Shown piece after piece: positions 18,486 through 27,604 of a DNA stretch of 64,000 bases. Origin of the DNA: Pseudomonas sp. PSE14 (GTDB lineage: Bacteria > Pseudomonadota > Gammaproteobacteria > Pseudomonadales > Pseudomonadaceae); contig NZ_CP115669.1 in the NCBI RefSeq assembly GCF_029203285.1, positions 2,542,001 through 2,606,000 of the forward strand, written 5' to 3'. The notes beneath the pieces were generated by a model. That model made no database searches and was not told the DNA's origin. It saw only the letters and a program-made list of their open reading frames with translations. The translations under genes were made by a program, and so were the position numbers. Position 1 is the first letter of the stretch, and the number at the start of each line of letters is the position of its first letter.

Positions 18486-19494
18486 GCACCCTCTCCTGGC
18501 TTACGATTTCCAGCGGCTGCTCGCTGGTCCGGCGGGTCTTGATCAACGATAGCAGGATGCCACCGGCGAGCAGGCCGAAGGTTACGCCAAGCGACAGGGC
18601 GGCGGGAACCTTGCCAATGAATCCGTGCAGGAAGATCTTCGTACCGATGAACACCAGCACCAGGGCCAGGGCGTACTTCAGGTAGACGAAGCGGTGGATC
18701 ATCGCCGCCAGCGAGAAGTACAGGGCGCGCAGGCCGAGGATGGCGAAGATGTTCGAGGTATAGACGATGAACGGGTCCTGGGTGATGGCGAAGATCGCCG
18801 GCACGCTGTCCACCGCGAACACCAGGTCGGCCAGCTCGATCAGGATCAGCGCGAGGAACAGCGGAGTGGCGTAGCGCACCAGCTTGCCCGAGGCGTCCGG
18901 CATCTTCACGAAGAAGTGATGCTCATGGATCTTGTCGGTCATGCGGATGCGCTTGCGCAGGAACTTCAATACCGGGTTGTTCGCCAGGTCCGGCTCATCC
19001 TCATGCTTGCTGAACAGCATCTTCACACCACTGAACAGCAGGAAGGCGCCGAACACGTACATGATCCACTCGAATTCCTTCACCAGCGCGGCGCCCAGGC
19101 CGATCATCAGCGCGCGCATGACGATGGCGCCGAGGATGCCCCAGAACAGCACCTGGTGCTGGTAACGGCGGGGGATGCCGAAGAAGCCGAAGATCATCGC
19201 CATGACGAACACGTTGTCCATCGATAGCGATTGTTCGACGAGGAAACCGGTGTAGTACTCCACCGCGCTGGTGGCGCCGAACTCGTACCAGACCCAGCCA
19301 CCGAAGGCCAGGCCGCAGGCGAAGTAGCCGGCGGAAAGCAGCAGGCTTTCGCGCACGCCGATCTCATGGTGATCGCGTTGCAGAACGCCCAGGTCGAGTA
19401 CGAGCAGGAGAATCACGATGGCCAGGAAGGCCAGCCAGAACCAGGTAGCGGTTCCGAGGAATGGTTCGGTTAAAAAGGCGTGCAGAGCTGTCAT
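18451..19494 (-). CDS. TerC family integral membrane protein
   Basis: A 347-residue inner-membrane protein with about nine hydrophobic helices. Family features include paired acidic residues in membrane segments (LSMDNVFVMAMIFGFFGIP and ELADLVFAVDSVPAIFAITQ), matching the Alx/TerC group linked to metal (Mn2+) export and tellurium resistance. The charged loop between these helices is about 40 residues. It is cotranscribed with the small protein gene overlapping its 3' end. I looked for a yybP-ykoY-like leader in 19495-19690 and could not support one. Confidence 0.9.
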   Translation of the reverse strand: MTALHAFLTEPFLGTATWFWLAFLAIVILLLVLDLGVLQRDHHEIGVRESLLLSAGYFACGLAFGGWVWYEFGATSAVEYYTGFLVEQSLSMDNVFVMAMIFGFFGIPRRYQHQVLFWGILGAIVMRALMIGLGAALVKEFEWIMYVFGAFLLFSGVKMLFSKHEDEPDLANNPVLKFLRKRIRMTDKIHEHHFFVKMPDASGKLVRYATPLFLALILIELADLVFAVDSVPAIFAITQDPFIVYTSNIFAILGLRALYFSLAAMIHRFVYLKYALALVLVFIGTKIFLHGFIGKVPAALSLGVTFGLLAGGILLSLIKTRRTSEQPLEIVSQERVHASTGGEDRGH

Positions 19495-19694
19495 TTGGCC
19501 CCTCCCTTAGTGTCGTTGTCGAAAAGTGACTCCGACATGGCGGTTGGCAACCGTCAGAGGGGCCCGGCGTCACTCCGGGAACATAGCAGAGCGATTGGTG
19601 CAGACAAGCGGAGGAACGTAACAAGTTCCTACATCCGCTCAGGCTGCGGCGATCGGCGCCAGCAAGAAGTCTGTACGCCGATCGCCGGAAGGGA

Positions 19695-21077
19695 TCAGTA
19701 GACCCAGACCTCGACGCGACGATTCTTGACCCGCCCGTCATCGTCGTTGTTGGCCGCAACCGGCAAGGCATCGCCCATGCCGCTGATCTCGCGGAACATC
19801 ACGCCATCCTTGGCCAACTCGCGGCGCACCGCCATGGCGCGAAGCTTGGAGAGCAGTTCGGCGCGCGCGGGGTCCTGCTTCGGATCGCCGAAGCCGACCA
19901 GCACCGCCTGCTTGTTCATCTTGCCGTTCTGCTGCAGGTAGGCCAGCAGGCGTTCCACGTCGCGCTGGGCCTTGTTGTCGAGGGTGGCGCTGCCCTCGCG
20001 GAAGCGGAAGTTCACCGACAGTCGCTGGGCATCGCGCGCCAGGCTCTGGTACGCCTGGGGCATACCGGCCCGCGGCGTCATCTTCACCGCTTGTACCCGC
20101 TGGCCGACGAAGCCGCTGCTGCTGACCAGGGCCTGGCCCTGGTCGCCCTGGGCGAACTGCAGCAGCGCATGGGCCCAGCGATTGCTCTCCTCGGGCTTCA
20201 TATAGAGGAACAGGCGGCGCGACAGCGGATAGTCCTCGGTGGCGATCAGCGTGGTCGACGGCGGCATCGCCTGGGAGGCGCCGTCGGCGATGCGCAGCGC
20301 CTTGGCCTTGCGGATCGATGACAGACCGACGAAACCGATGCCCTGAGGATCGGCGCTGACCTGCTGGGACAACTGGTCGCTCGACTCGAAGCGCTGCGTA
20401 CCGTTGGCCAGGGCCTTGCCGTGGCTGGTCAGCACCAGTTCCTTGAAGGTGTCGAAGGTCCCGGAGTTGTCATCGCGGGCGTAAAGATGGATCGCACCGC
20501 CGCGGCCGCCGAGCTCCTCCCAGGTCTTCACTTCGCCGGAGAAGATGCGCGCCAGGTTGTCGGTGGTCAGCTCGTCCAGGGCGTTCGCCGGGTTGACGAT
20601 GATCGCCAGGCCGTCGATGCCGATCACTTGCTCGGCCTTGGCACTACGCAGGTTTCCCGAGGCCGAAAGGCCTGCCGCTTCCGCGTCCTTGATCGGTCGC
20701 GATGCAGCCGCCAGTTCTGCGCTGTTGTCCTTGAGGGCGACGAAGCCGGTGCTGGAGCCATGGGCCGCCAGGTCGACGATGGCTTCCTTGCCGTCGGCGC
20801 TGCGGCCGATGATGCGCTGCTCGTTTTCCGCCTTGCCCGGCTGGACGCTGACGTTGGCGTAGCCCTCGCTTTGCAGCAGGCCTTTCACCAGTTCCGGGAG
20901 CAGATGCGCGCCGATGGTGTTGGAGCCCTGTACGCGCAGTACTGGCTCCCCGGCATGGGACGAGGGCAGCGCGGCGAAGGCCTGCCAGGGGAACGCGTAG
21001 CAGATGAATCCGATGATGAGCCAGGCGATGGTCACGGGCCAGGCTTGGGCATCGCTGGCGCTCGGCTTGTACGACAT
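19695..21077 (-). CDS. PstS-like substrate-binding protein fused to an OmpA C-terminal domain
   Basis: A 460-residue exported protein. A signal anchor or peptide (about residues 15-37) precedes a phosphate-binding-like domain with VQGSNTIGAHLLPELVKGLL and the substrate-contact segment YARDDNSGTFDTFKELV, ending near residue 330. The C-terminal 130 residues form an OmpA/MotB-type peptidoglycan-binding domain (VNFRFREGSATLDNKAQRDV, NRRVEVWVY). It probably tethers a phosphate or oxyanion receptor to the cell wall. There are no pst transporter genes beside it, so a sensing or scavenging role is more likely than direct ABC transport. Both halves are recognisable; the ligand is inferred. Confidence 0.85.
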   Translation of the reverse strand: MSYKPSASDAQAWPVTIAWLIIGFICYAFPWQAFAALPSSHAGEPVLRVQGSNTIGAHLLPELVKGLLQSEGYANVSVQPGKAENEQRIIGRSADGKEAIVDLAAHGSSTGFVALKDNSAELAAASRPIKDAEAAGLSASGNLRSAKAEQVIGIDGLAIIVNPANALDELTTDNLARIFSGEVKTWEELGGRGGAIHLYARDDNSGTFDTFKELVLTSHGKALANGTQRFESSDQLSQQVSADPQGIGFVGLSSIRKAKALRIADGASQAMPPSTTLIATEDYPLSRRLFLYMKPEESNRWAHALLQFAQGDQGQALVSSSGFVGQRVQAVKMTPRAGMPQAYQSLARDAQRLSVNFRFREGSATLDNKAQRDVERLLAYLQQNGKMNKQAVLVGFGDPKQDPARAELLSKLRAMAVRRELAKDGVMFREISGMGDALPVAANNDDDGRVKNRRVEVWVY

Positions 21078-21272
21078 TGAGCAACTTCCATTTCAGGCAT
21101 CGATGGCGCGGCAGAATAAGTCGGAATCATTGCATCGATATGACGCTTGGCTGCATTGCAGAGCTGTTGCCGCGATCCTCGGACATGACTGATGAAATGC
21201 AGGAAGTTTCCGATTCCCGTTCCTTTGGAGCGCCGCTATACAGGCGTTCGTGTTGAGGTTCTGGAGATCGAG

Positions 21273-21506
21273 ATGCGCGAGATCGTCGACTTTGCGTCGG
21301 TACTGATGAAGCTGGTCATCATCCTGACGCTGCTGATGATGGCCGGTTCGTTTGTCGTGCTGCCGGACAGGGCAGGTGGGTTCGTCCCGTCGATGCTCAT
21401 GCTCATCGCGCCGTTGTTCGTGTTGGCGACGCTGCTGGATCTGGCGAGCCTCATTCGGAGCCGTTCAGTGGGCGGCTTTTTGTCGAAGCAATCTCGTCGC
21501 GGCTGA
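21273..21506 (+). CDS. Small two-helix membrane protein
   Basis: A 77-residue protein with two hydrophobic segments (about residues 8-28 and 36-58) and a basic C-terminus (SKQSRRG), hence probably an inner-membrane hairpin with both ends inside. The ATG at 21273 is preferred because GGAG lies 7 nt upstream; an in-frame ATG at 21192 would add 27 basic residues. No family is recognised. It is upstream of, and in the same direction as, the coiled-coil gene. Confidence 0.5.
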   Translation: MREIVDFASVLMKLVIILTLLMMAGSFVVLPDRAGGFVPSMLMLIAPLFVLATLLDLASLIRSRSVGGFLSKQSRRG

Positions 21507-21628
21507 TCCTGCAGCAGTGCTCATCGGGGTTGGGAAAATTCCTTGGACGCATCGGGGGAGCCTGATTACGCCGGTTCACCGACCAGGTGACACTTGCGCC
21601 GTTTCAACCTCCCCGCTGGAAGGAAACC

Positions 21629-23260
21629 ATGACTCAAAACCGTTCGGCTCCCAGGCCACGCCCGGCCGGCCCCGGCCATGGCGTCAGGCTGATTCCGCTG
21701 GCTGTACACAACCCCGCCGTTACGTGTTGGGGCCGTCCCTGGCGTCGGCACGCGCTGAGTCTGCCGGCCCCGCGTGACACGACGTTCAAGGGACTCCGGC
21801 TGCCTGCGCAGTCTCTGCAGTCGTGGCTATCTCTACTGGCAAAGGCAGGTCTGTTGAGCAGGCGCCCGGCGCCCGCCATGCCCTCGATATGGCCGTCTGA
21901 GCCAGACGGGCCCCCGGCACTTTCCAGCCTGGGGTTCGAACTGTGCACGGACGTCACTCTCGATTTCGCCCAGGTGGCTCGTTTGTCCAGGCTGAGAAAC
22001 GAAGCAGCGCAGTCGGCCCATTCCAGCGAGGAGCCGGATGTTTCCGGGCAGGGCCAGGCACTTCCCTCTGCGGATGTGGGAACGGAGGAGCCGCAGGCAG
22101 AGGTCGTTCTGCCGGCCCCGGTGGACCTGGACGATTTGCTTATGGAGTCGCGTGCTGCCAAGGCGGAGCCGGTTGGAAGTCTTCCTGTCGGACAGGCCGA
22201 TTCGTCCGCCGTGGAAACTGCGCCGCTCGAACCGCAGGAGCCCACGGCGCCGGTGGCTGCTGGCGCGCAAACGGAAACGCCGGACGTCGTCGTGCAAGGC
22301 GCGGCGTTGGAGCAGGACCAGCAGATCGAGTCACCGAAGATCGAACCCACCGGGGCCGATCAGTCTCCGGACCCAGTCTCCAACCCTGACGAATTGAGCG
22401 TGTTCGAGTACCTCGAGGCGATGGTGTCGAGTTTGGAGACGGTGGGCCACTCAGCCGCGATTGGCGCAGCGCCAACGGCTGCCTCGGGCGAGCCGGCAGC
22501 GCACGTAGTGGAAACCCCCGAGGCGAAAAACAGCAACCTTGAAGCAGCGCTTCAGGGGACCTTGATCCAGAAGGAATCCGTAATGACCGAAATGCACGAT
22601 GTGATGCCTGAAACCGATATGCCGGGGGCCTCTGTTCCGATCACCTCGGCGGAGTTGCAGGAGGTAGCGGCCGCCCTGAGCGTTCCCCAACTCGACGCTG
22701 ATCCCGATGACGTTCTTTCCGATGTACAGAGCACGCTCAACTCGCTCGCCGGCATGGCTCAGGGGCTGAGTCAGCAGAAACAGGCGGCGGGGCGTCTGCA
22801 GGAGGAGCTGGACGAGCGGACCAACCAGTTGCAGGAGCGCGAGCGCCTGGCCAACGACAAGGAGGCGCGGCTGCTGCAACTGGAGAATCATCTCAAGGAA
22901 GCCAAGACCAACTTGGACCGCATGGCCGCCGAGAACAATCGTTTGCTGGCCGAGCGTAGCGAAGCGCTCAAGGAGCTGGCCCAGACGGTCGACCTGCGCG
23001 ACAAGGCGACGCTCAAGCGCGCCGAGTCGATCCAGCTCGAACAACAGCGTATCGACGAGCAATTGGCCACCCTGCGCGCTCGTGCCAGCGAACTGGATGA
23101 GCGCGAAAGCTCCCTCAAGCGCAAGAGTGAGGAGCTGGGGATGCGGCTCAAGCAACTGCAGAGTGCGAAGGACAAGTTCAGCGCCATCGTCAAGAGTTTC
23201 AACGAGACGGTGCAGTTCAACAGCACCTTGTCCGCCATTTCCAAGAACGTAATCGAGTAG
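21629..23260 (+). CDS. Unrecognised protein with a low-complexity N-half and a coiled-coil C-half
   Basis: A 543-residue protein without a recognised domain. Residues 1-120 are proline- and arginine-rich; 120-320 are acidic, alanine/proline-rich and probably disordered; residues 379-525 form a long heptad-repeat coiled coil (LQEELDERTNQLQERERLAN and similar). There is no signal peptide or transmembrane helix. The ATG at 21629 follows AAGGAAA. A second in-frame ATG at 22583 (residue 319) has its own AAGGA eight bases upstream and would yield a 225-residue coiled-coil protein. The pseudo-receiver gene follows 198 nt downstream. The coiled coil suggests a scaffold or filament role; this is inference. 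Confidence 0.7.
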   Translation: MTQNRSAPRPRPAGPGHGVRLIPLAVHNPAVTCWGRPWRRHALSLPAPRDTTFKGLRLPAQSLQSWLSLLAKAGLLSRRPAPAMPSIWPSEPDGPPALSSLGFELCTDVTLDFAQVARLSRLRNEAAQSAHSSEEPDVSGQGQALPSADVGTEEPQAEVVLPAPVDLDDLLMESRAAKAEPVGSLPVGQADSSAVETAPLEPQEPTAPVAAGAQTETPDVVVQGAALEQDQQIESPKIEPTGADQSPDPVSNPDELSVFEYLEAMVSSLETVGHSAAIGAAPTAASGEPAAHVVETPEAKNSNLEAALQGTLIQKESVMTEMHDVMPETDMPGASVPITSAELQEVAAALSVPQLDADPDDVLSDVQSTLNSLAGMAQGLSQQKQAAGRLQEELDERTNQLQERERLANDKEARLLQLENHLKEAKTNLDRMAAENNRLLAERSEALKELAQTVDLRDKATLKRAESIQLEQQRIDEQLATLRARASELDERESSLKRKSEELGMRLKQLQSAKDKFSAIVKSFNETVQFNSTLSAISKNVIE

Positions 23261-23458
23261 TTCCGGCGCAAGAGCGGGCATTGACCGTTCTTGCGCTGAT
23301 GGGCATCGCACAGATGCACAGATGTTGCCCAGGACAAGGGATTGTTCGATGTCCTCCGGTTGCGTCCACCGACGCTCGCGGAATGTTCAACGGAACCCTG
23401 CGCGCTTGGCCTGTACGTCCGCGATTGGCGAAACGAGGTCTTCGCAACAAGGACCAAC

Positions 23459-24082
23459 ATGGCCCGAATCGTAATCATCGAACCGTCAAGGCGGGACTTC
23501 ACGGCTATCCGCCGGCTGTTGCAGGCCAGCGGTCACCAGTGCGATCTGCATTTCAAACTGGGGCGGCAGGCGCTGAATCAATTGAAGGCTGGGGATTGCG
23601 ATCTGCTGGTGGTGACGCTGGAACTACCGGATATCCACGGAATGGAGCTGCTCGCGACGCTTCGCCGTAACGGTCAGCTCGAAGCCGCAACGCCGGTGCT
23701 GGTGTGCTCCAGTCTCGACACTTCGCTGAATATTCAGCGTGCCATCCGCGGCGGTGTATCCGGCTTCCTGCGGATGGCCGATCGCCCGGCCTTGATCGGG
23801 CGCGCCATCGAGACCGTCCTGGCGGGAGGCACGATCTTTCCCGAGCACGCGCGATTACCGTTGGGCGATGATCCCAGGCTGAAAGCTTCGCTGGCGTTTT
23901 CCACCCATCTGGTGGCTGTGCTGCATGGCCTGCATCGAGGCGATTCGGTGTCGGCGCTGGCGGAGCTTCTCGAGTCGTCGGGAGCGAGCGTCGGGCAGCA
24001 TAAAAGGCAACTGATGCGAAAGCTTTCCGCCAGCTCCCTGGATGAACTCTTCAGCATCTGCAAAGAGATCGGGCTGCTGTAG
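23459..24082 (+). CDS. Degenerate response regulator (pseudo-receiver plus LuxR-like HTH)
   Basis: A 207-residue protein with the layout of a NarL/FixJ response regulator. The receiver half keeps the fold pattern (ARIVIIEP, LLVVTLELPDIHG, VLVCSS, GVSGFLRM), but the acidic pair is replaced by Glu8-Pro9, the phospho-acceptor Asp by Thr53 and the conserved Lys by Met106. The C-terminal 55 residues resemble a weak LuxR helix-turn-helix (SVSALAELLESSGASVGQHK, RKLSASSLDELF). It is therefore expected to work without phosphorylation. The ATG at 23459 has ACAAGGA upstream. No sensor kinase is adjacent. Confidence 0.75.
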   Translation: MARIVIIEPSRRDFTAIRRLLQASGHQCDLHFKLGRQALNQLKAGDCDLLVVTLELPDIHGMELLATLRRNGQLEAATPVLVCSSLDTSLNIQRAIRGGVSGFLRMADRPALIGRAIETVLAGGTIFPEHARLPLGDDPRLKASLAFSTHLVAVLHGLHRGDSVSALAELLESSGASVGQHKRQLMRKLSASSLDELFSICKEIGLL

Positions 24083-24171
24083 CGGCGTTCATCTGGCGCC
24101 GCAACGGCCGCTCTTTCCTGCCAGGGTGTTGGCACTGTTGCAGCCGGCGCTGTGAAGAGATTTGGCTGAAG

Positions 24172-24208
24172 AAACGACAAAGCCCGGCATCGCCGGGCCT
24201 TGTCGTTT
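24172..24208. terminator. Bidirectional terminator between the pseudo-receiver gene and xthA
   Basis: A long inverted repeat: AACGACAA plus GCCCGGC pair with GCCGGGC plus TTGTCGTT around an ATC loop. It ends 8 nt before the xthA stop codon region, so it mainly serves xthA, reading leftwards, and the convergent upstream gene. Confidence 0.85.
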
Positions 24209-24215
24209 GCGCGGA

Positions 24216-25028
24216 TTACTTCAGTTGCAGCCAGATCGGTGCGTGGTCGGAGGGCTTCTCCATGCCACGGATTTCGTAGTCCACGCCCGTGTCGGCGATG
24301 CGACCGCGCAGGGCCTCGGAGGCGAGGATGACGTCAATGCGCAGGCCGCGCTTGGGCTCGTCCTCGAACCCGCGGCTGCGGTAGTCGAACCAGCTGAAGC
24401 GATCGGTCACCGCCGGGTTCTGCAGGCGGAAACTGTCCACCAGGCCCCAGCTCTTCAGGCGCGCCAACCACTCGCGCTCCTCGGGCAGGAAGCTGCACTT
24501 GCCGGTCTTCAGCCAGCGCTTGCGGTTCTCTTCGCCGATGCCGATGTCGCAGTCTTCCGGGGAGATATTGATATCGCCCATCACCACCAGCGGCTGGCTG
24601 GGTTGGAAGCGGGTTTCCAGCAGGTTCTGCAGGTCGGCGTAGAAGCGCTGCTTGGCAGGGAATTTCACCGGGTGCTCGCGGTTCTCGCCTTGCGGGAAGT
24701 AGCCGTTCATTACGGTGATCAGTTCGCCCTGGGCATCCTTGAAGGTGCCCCAGATGAAACGGCGCTGCGAATCTTCGCCATCGTTGGGGAAGCCGCGCTG
24801 TAGCTCCAGCGGCTCCTGGCGGGAGAGCAGGGCAACGCCGTAGTGGCCTTTCTGCCCGTGGTAATGCACGTGATAGCCGAGGGCTTCGACTTCCTCGCGC
24901 GGGAACTGGTCGTCCGCGACTTTGGTTTCCTGCAGGCCGATCACGTCCGGCTGATGGCGCTCGATGATGGCCTGCAGTTGATGGGGACGTGCGCGCAAGC
25001 CGTTGATATTGAAGGAGACGATTTTCAT
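24216..25028 (-). CDS. xthA: Exodeoxyribonuclease III
   Basis: A 270-residue AP endonuclease/3'-5' exonuclease of the EEP superfamily, acting in base excision repair. Metal and catalytic signatures are present: NINGLRA at the N-terminus, Glu34 in [14 protein letters not shown] (the DxN pair) and SDHAPIWL near the C-terminus. Length and motifs match XthA-type enzymes. It is transcribed alone towards a shared terminator and is divergent from the GNAT gene across 129 nt. Confidence 0.95.
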   Translation of the reverse strand: MKIVSFNINGLRARPHQLQAIIERHQPDVIGLQETKVADDQFPREEVEALGYHVHYHGQKGHYGVALLSRQEPLELQRGFPNDGEDSQRRFIWGTFKDAQGELITVMNGYFPQGENREHPVKFPAKQRFYADLQNLLETRFQPSQPLVVMGDINISPEDCDIGIGEENRKRWLKTGKCSFLPEEREWLARLKSWGLVDSFRLQNPAVTDRFSWFDYRSRGFEDEPKRGLRIDVILASEALRGRIADTGVDYEIRGMEKPSDHAPIWLQLK

Positions 25029-25157
25029 CCTGGACGTCCTGGCAAAAGAACGATGCTAGCCCATGGTGGCCGATTCTGGCGACCCTGGCACGCCGCTGCT
25101 AGTGTTTCGTGGCTGGAGCGCGAACCATAAGAAGACACCACAAGAAGAGGCGTCCGC

Positions 25158-25808
25158 ATGCCTGATTCGATCGCCGAAGTGCGTCTGCTCGACAGCGGCT
25201 ACAGCCGCGAAGTCCGCTCGTTGCTGTATCACGCTTATCGCCATGAACCGACTTTCGCCTATCTGTTCGAAGCCGACCGTCCCGGTTTCGACCAGCGCGT
25301 GCGCGCCACGGTGCGCGAGCTGACCAACCAGCATTTCCTCGAGGAACTGCCGGCCATAGGACTGTTACGCGACGACCGCCTGGTGGGCGTGGCCCTGATC
25401 GCGCCGCCCCAGCAACGCCTGGATATCACCGAGAGCTGGGCCTGGCGCATGCGCATGCTGCTCACTACCGGTTTTCGCTGTACCCGCCGTTACCTGGACT
25501 ATCACGCCGCCGTGCTCGGCTGCCTGCCGCCGGGGCCTTACCACATCCTGCCGCTGATCGGCATTCATCCGGAGTTCCAGGGCAAGCACCTGGGCGAGCA
25601 ACTGCTCGATGCGCTGCATGCCTGGTGCGCGGAGGAGGGTAGTTCCCAGGGGCTGGTGCTCGACACTGGGAATTCGCGCTACCTGGATTTCTACCGCCGC
25701 CACGGCTACGAGGAGCTGGGCGAGGTGGCCCTGGGTCCGATCCGGGAGCATGTGCTGTTCCATCCGAACCCGAGACCGGAAAGCCAACTGGCTAGCCAGG
25801 GCGGATAA
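25158..25808 (+). CDS. GNAT family N-acetyltransferase
   Basis: A 216-residue acetyltransferase. The acetyl-CoA-binding motif A is visible as IGIHPEFQGKHLGEQLLDAL (about residues 135-154), followed by LDTGNSRYLDFYRRHGYEEL, the usual GNAT C-terminal strand and helix. The acceptor substrate is unknown. It is divergent from xthA and 68 nt upstream of tamA; cotranscription with tamA is possible but not required. Confidence 0.88.
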   Translation: MPDSIAEVRLLDSGYSREVRSLLYHAYRHEPTFAYLFEADRPGFDQRVRATVRELTNQHFLEELPAIGLLRDDRLVGVALIAPPQQRLDITESWAWRMRMLLTTGFRCTRRYLDYHAAVLGCLPPGPYHILPLIGIHPEFQGKHLGEQLLDALHAWCAEEGSSQGLVLDTGNSRYLDFYRRHGYEELGEVALGPIREHVLFHPNPRPESQLASQGG

Positions 25809-25876
25809 CGCTTTTGAGGGTTCAAGCGCTCTGGGAAACGGCTTGATCGTCATTTCCCGTGCTAGCATTCCGCGCC

Positions 25877-27604
25877 ATGAGAGTTGTCCAAGGATTGCTT
25901 GGGCTGCTGTTGATGGCGTTCTGCTTGCAGAGAGCGCTGGCGGCTGAAGCCCATCTCGACGTTCGCATCACTCCCGCCACCCCTGCGCTCAAGGCCAATA
26001 TCGAGGCCTATGTGGGCAGCCTTGGCGAGCGTGATCAGGCGGCATTGCGGCGCATGCGGCGCACCACCGAAGAGCAGGCGCTGAAAGCCGCCCAGGCGCT
26101 GGGCTATTACCAGGCGCGTATCCGCAGCCGTGTGCGCGACGGGCAACCGCCGACCCTGCGCCTGAACGTGACGCCGGGGGAGCCGGTGCACCTGCGCAAC
26201 GTCACTATCCGGGTGGAGGGCCCGGCGGCCAAGCTCAAGAGCTTCCGGGTGCCCGGCGGCGACGCCCTCAAGCCTGGCGCGCAACTCAATCACGGCGCCT
26301 ACGAGGATGCCAAGCGGCTGATCCAGAACCAGGCGTCGCGCTTCGGCTTCTTCCGTGGGCAGTTCAGCCAACAGCAGTTGCAGGTCGATCCGGTGGCCGG
26401 CGTTGCGGACATCGAGCTGGTCTACGTCAGCGGCCCGCGCTCGACCCTTGGCAAGGTCGAATTCAGCGGCGACTACCCCTTCGACGACGAACTCCTGCAG
26501 CGCATGGTGCCGTTCGAGGACGGTACTCCCTACGACTCCGAGCTGATCGCCGACCTCAACCAGGCGCTGCAATCCTCCGGCTACTTCGACGGTGTGCGCG
26601 TGGACGCGGCGCCGCAGGCCAAGGCCAGTTCCGACGTGATTCCGGTGAATGTCCACCTGCAGGTGCGCAAGCCGCGGACCATGGGCCTCGGCTTGGGCTT
26701 CTCCACCGACGTCGGGCCGCGCGCCAAGGCCAACTGGACGCGCCACTGGGTCAACCCGCAGGGGCACAGCCTGGGCTGGGAGGCGGAAGTCTCCTCCCCC
26801 CGGCAGAACATCGGCGCCTGGTACGAGATTCCCCTGGACCCGCCGTTGACCGACAAGCTGCGCTTCACCAGCGGCTACCAGAACGAAGACCTGGTGGACA
26901 CCCAGAGCAAGCTGCTCACCCTCGGCAGCGAATGGCACCACAAGCTCGACAGCGGCTGGCAGCGGGTGGTGTCGCTGAACTGGCAGCGCGAAGAATACAA
27001 GCTGGGCGACGACTCGGGCCTGAGTAGCTTCCTCATGCCGGGGATCGGTTATTCGATCCTCGAAGCCGACAACAAGGTCGACCCCAGCCACGGCTATCGC
27101 CTGCAATTCGACGTGAAGGGCGCCAAGGAAGGTTTTCTGGCCGATGCCGACGTCGCCCACGTCAATGCGCTGGCCAAGGGGCTGACCAGCTTCTGGGGCG
27201 GCCAGCGTCTGCTCGGGCGCATCCAGGTCGGCGGTATCGCCACCAACGACTATTCCTCGATCCCGCCGTCGCTGCGCTTCTTCGCCGGTGGTGACCAGAG
27301 CGTTCGCGGTTACGACTACCAGACACTGTCGCCGAAGAACTCCGAGGGTGATCGCATCGGTGGGCGCTACATGGTCGCCGGCAGCGTGGAGTACCAGTAC
27401 CCGATTGCCGAGCGCTGGCGGCTGGCGGCCTTCGTCGATCAGGGCAACGCCTTCAACTCACTGGACTTCCCGTCGATCAAGACCGGCGTGGGTATCGGTA
27501 TCCGCTGGGTTTCCCCGGTCGGGCCGCTGCGCCTGGATCTCGCCGACGGCCTGGACGAGGACGGCGGCATCCGTATCCACTTCTCCATGGGGCCTGAACT
27601 GTGA
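25877..27604 (+). CDS. tamA: TamA, Omp85-family outer-membrane translocation subunit
   Basis: A 575-residue outer-membrane protein. A signal peptide (residues 1-22, ending ALAAE) precedes three POTRA-like repeats (about 25-265) and a C-terminal beta-barrel whose last strand ends in IRIHFSMGPEL. The barrel carries the Omp85 motif region around GGDQSVRGYDYQTLSP. With TamB it helps insert proteins and move lipids between membranes. The ATG at 25877 gives a normal signal peptide; an in-frame GTG six codons earlier is less likely. Its stop codon overlaps the tamB start by four bases. Confidence 0.92.
   Translation: MRVVQGLLGLLLMAFCLQRALAAEAHLDVRITPATPALKANIEAYVGSLGERDQAALRRMRRTTEEQALKAAQALGYYQARIRSRVRDGQPPTLRLNVTPGEPVHLRNVTIRVEGPAAKLKSFRVPGGDALKPGAQLNHGAYEDAKRLIQNQASRFGFFRGQFSQQQLQVDPVAGVADIELVYVSGPRSTLGKVEFSGDYPFDDELLQRMVPFEDGTPYDSELIADLNQALQSSGYFDGVRVDAAPQAKASSDVIPVNVHLQVRKPRTMGLGLGFSTDVGPRAKANWTRHWVNPQGHSLGWEAEVSSPRQNIGAWYEIPLDPPLTDKLRFTSGYQNEDLVDTQSKLLTLGSEWHHKLDSGWQRVVSLNWQREEYKLGDDSGLSSFLMPGIGYSILEADNKVDPSHGYRLQFDVKGAKEGFLADADVAHVNALAKGLTSFWGGQRLLGRIQVGGIATNDYSSIPPSLRFFAGGDQSVRGYDYQTLSPKNSEGDRIGGRYMVAGSVEYQYPIAERWRLAAFVDQGNAFNSLDFPSIKTGVGIGIRWVSPVGPLRLDLADGLDEDGGIRIHFSMGPEL

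Noticed and set aside
19495-19690. Possible yybP-ykoY (manganese) riboswitch upstream of the TerC gene
   Set aside because: The gene family makes it plausible, but I could not find the conserved core or the paired arrangement in this leader, so it is not claimed.
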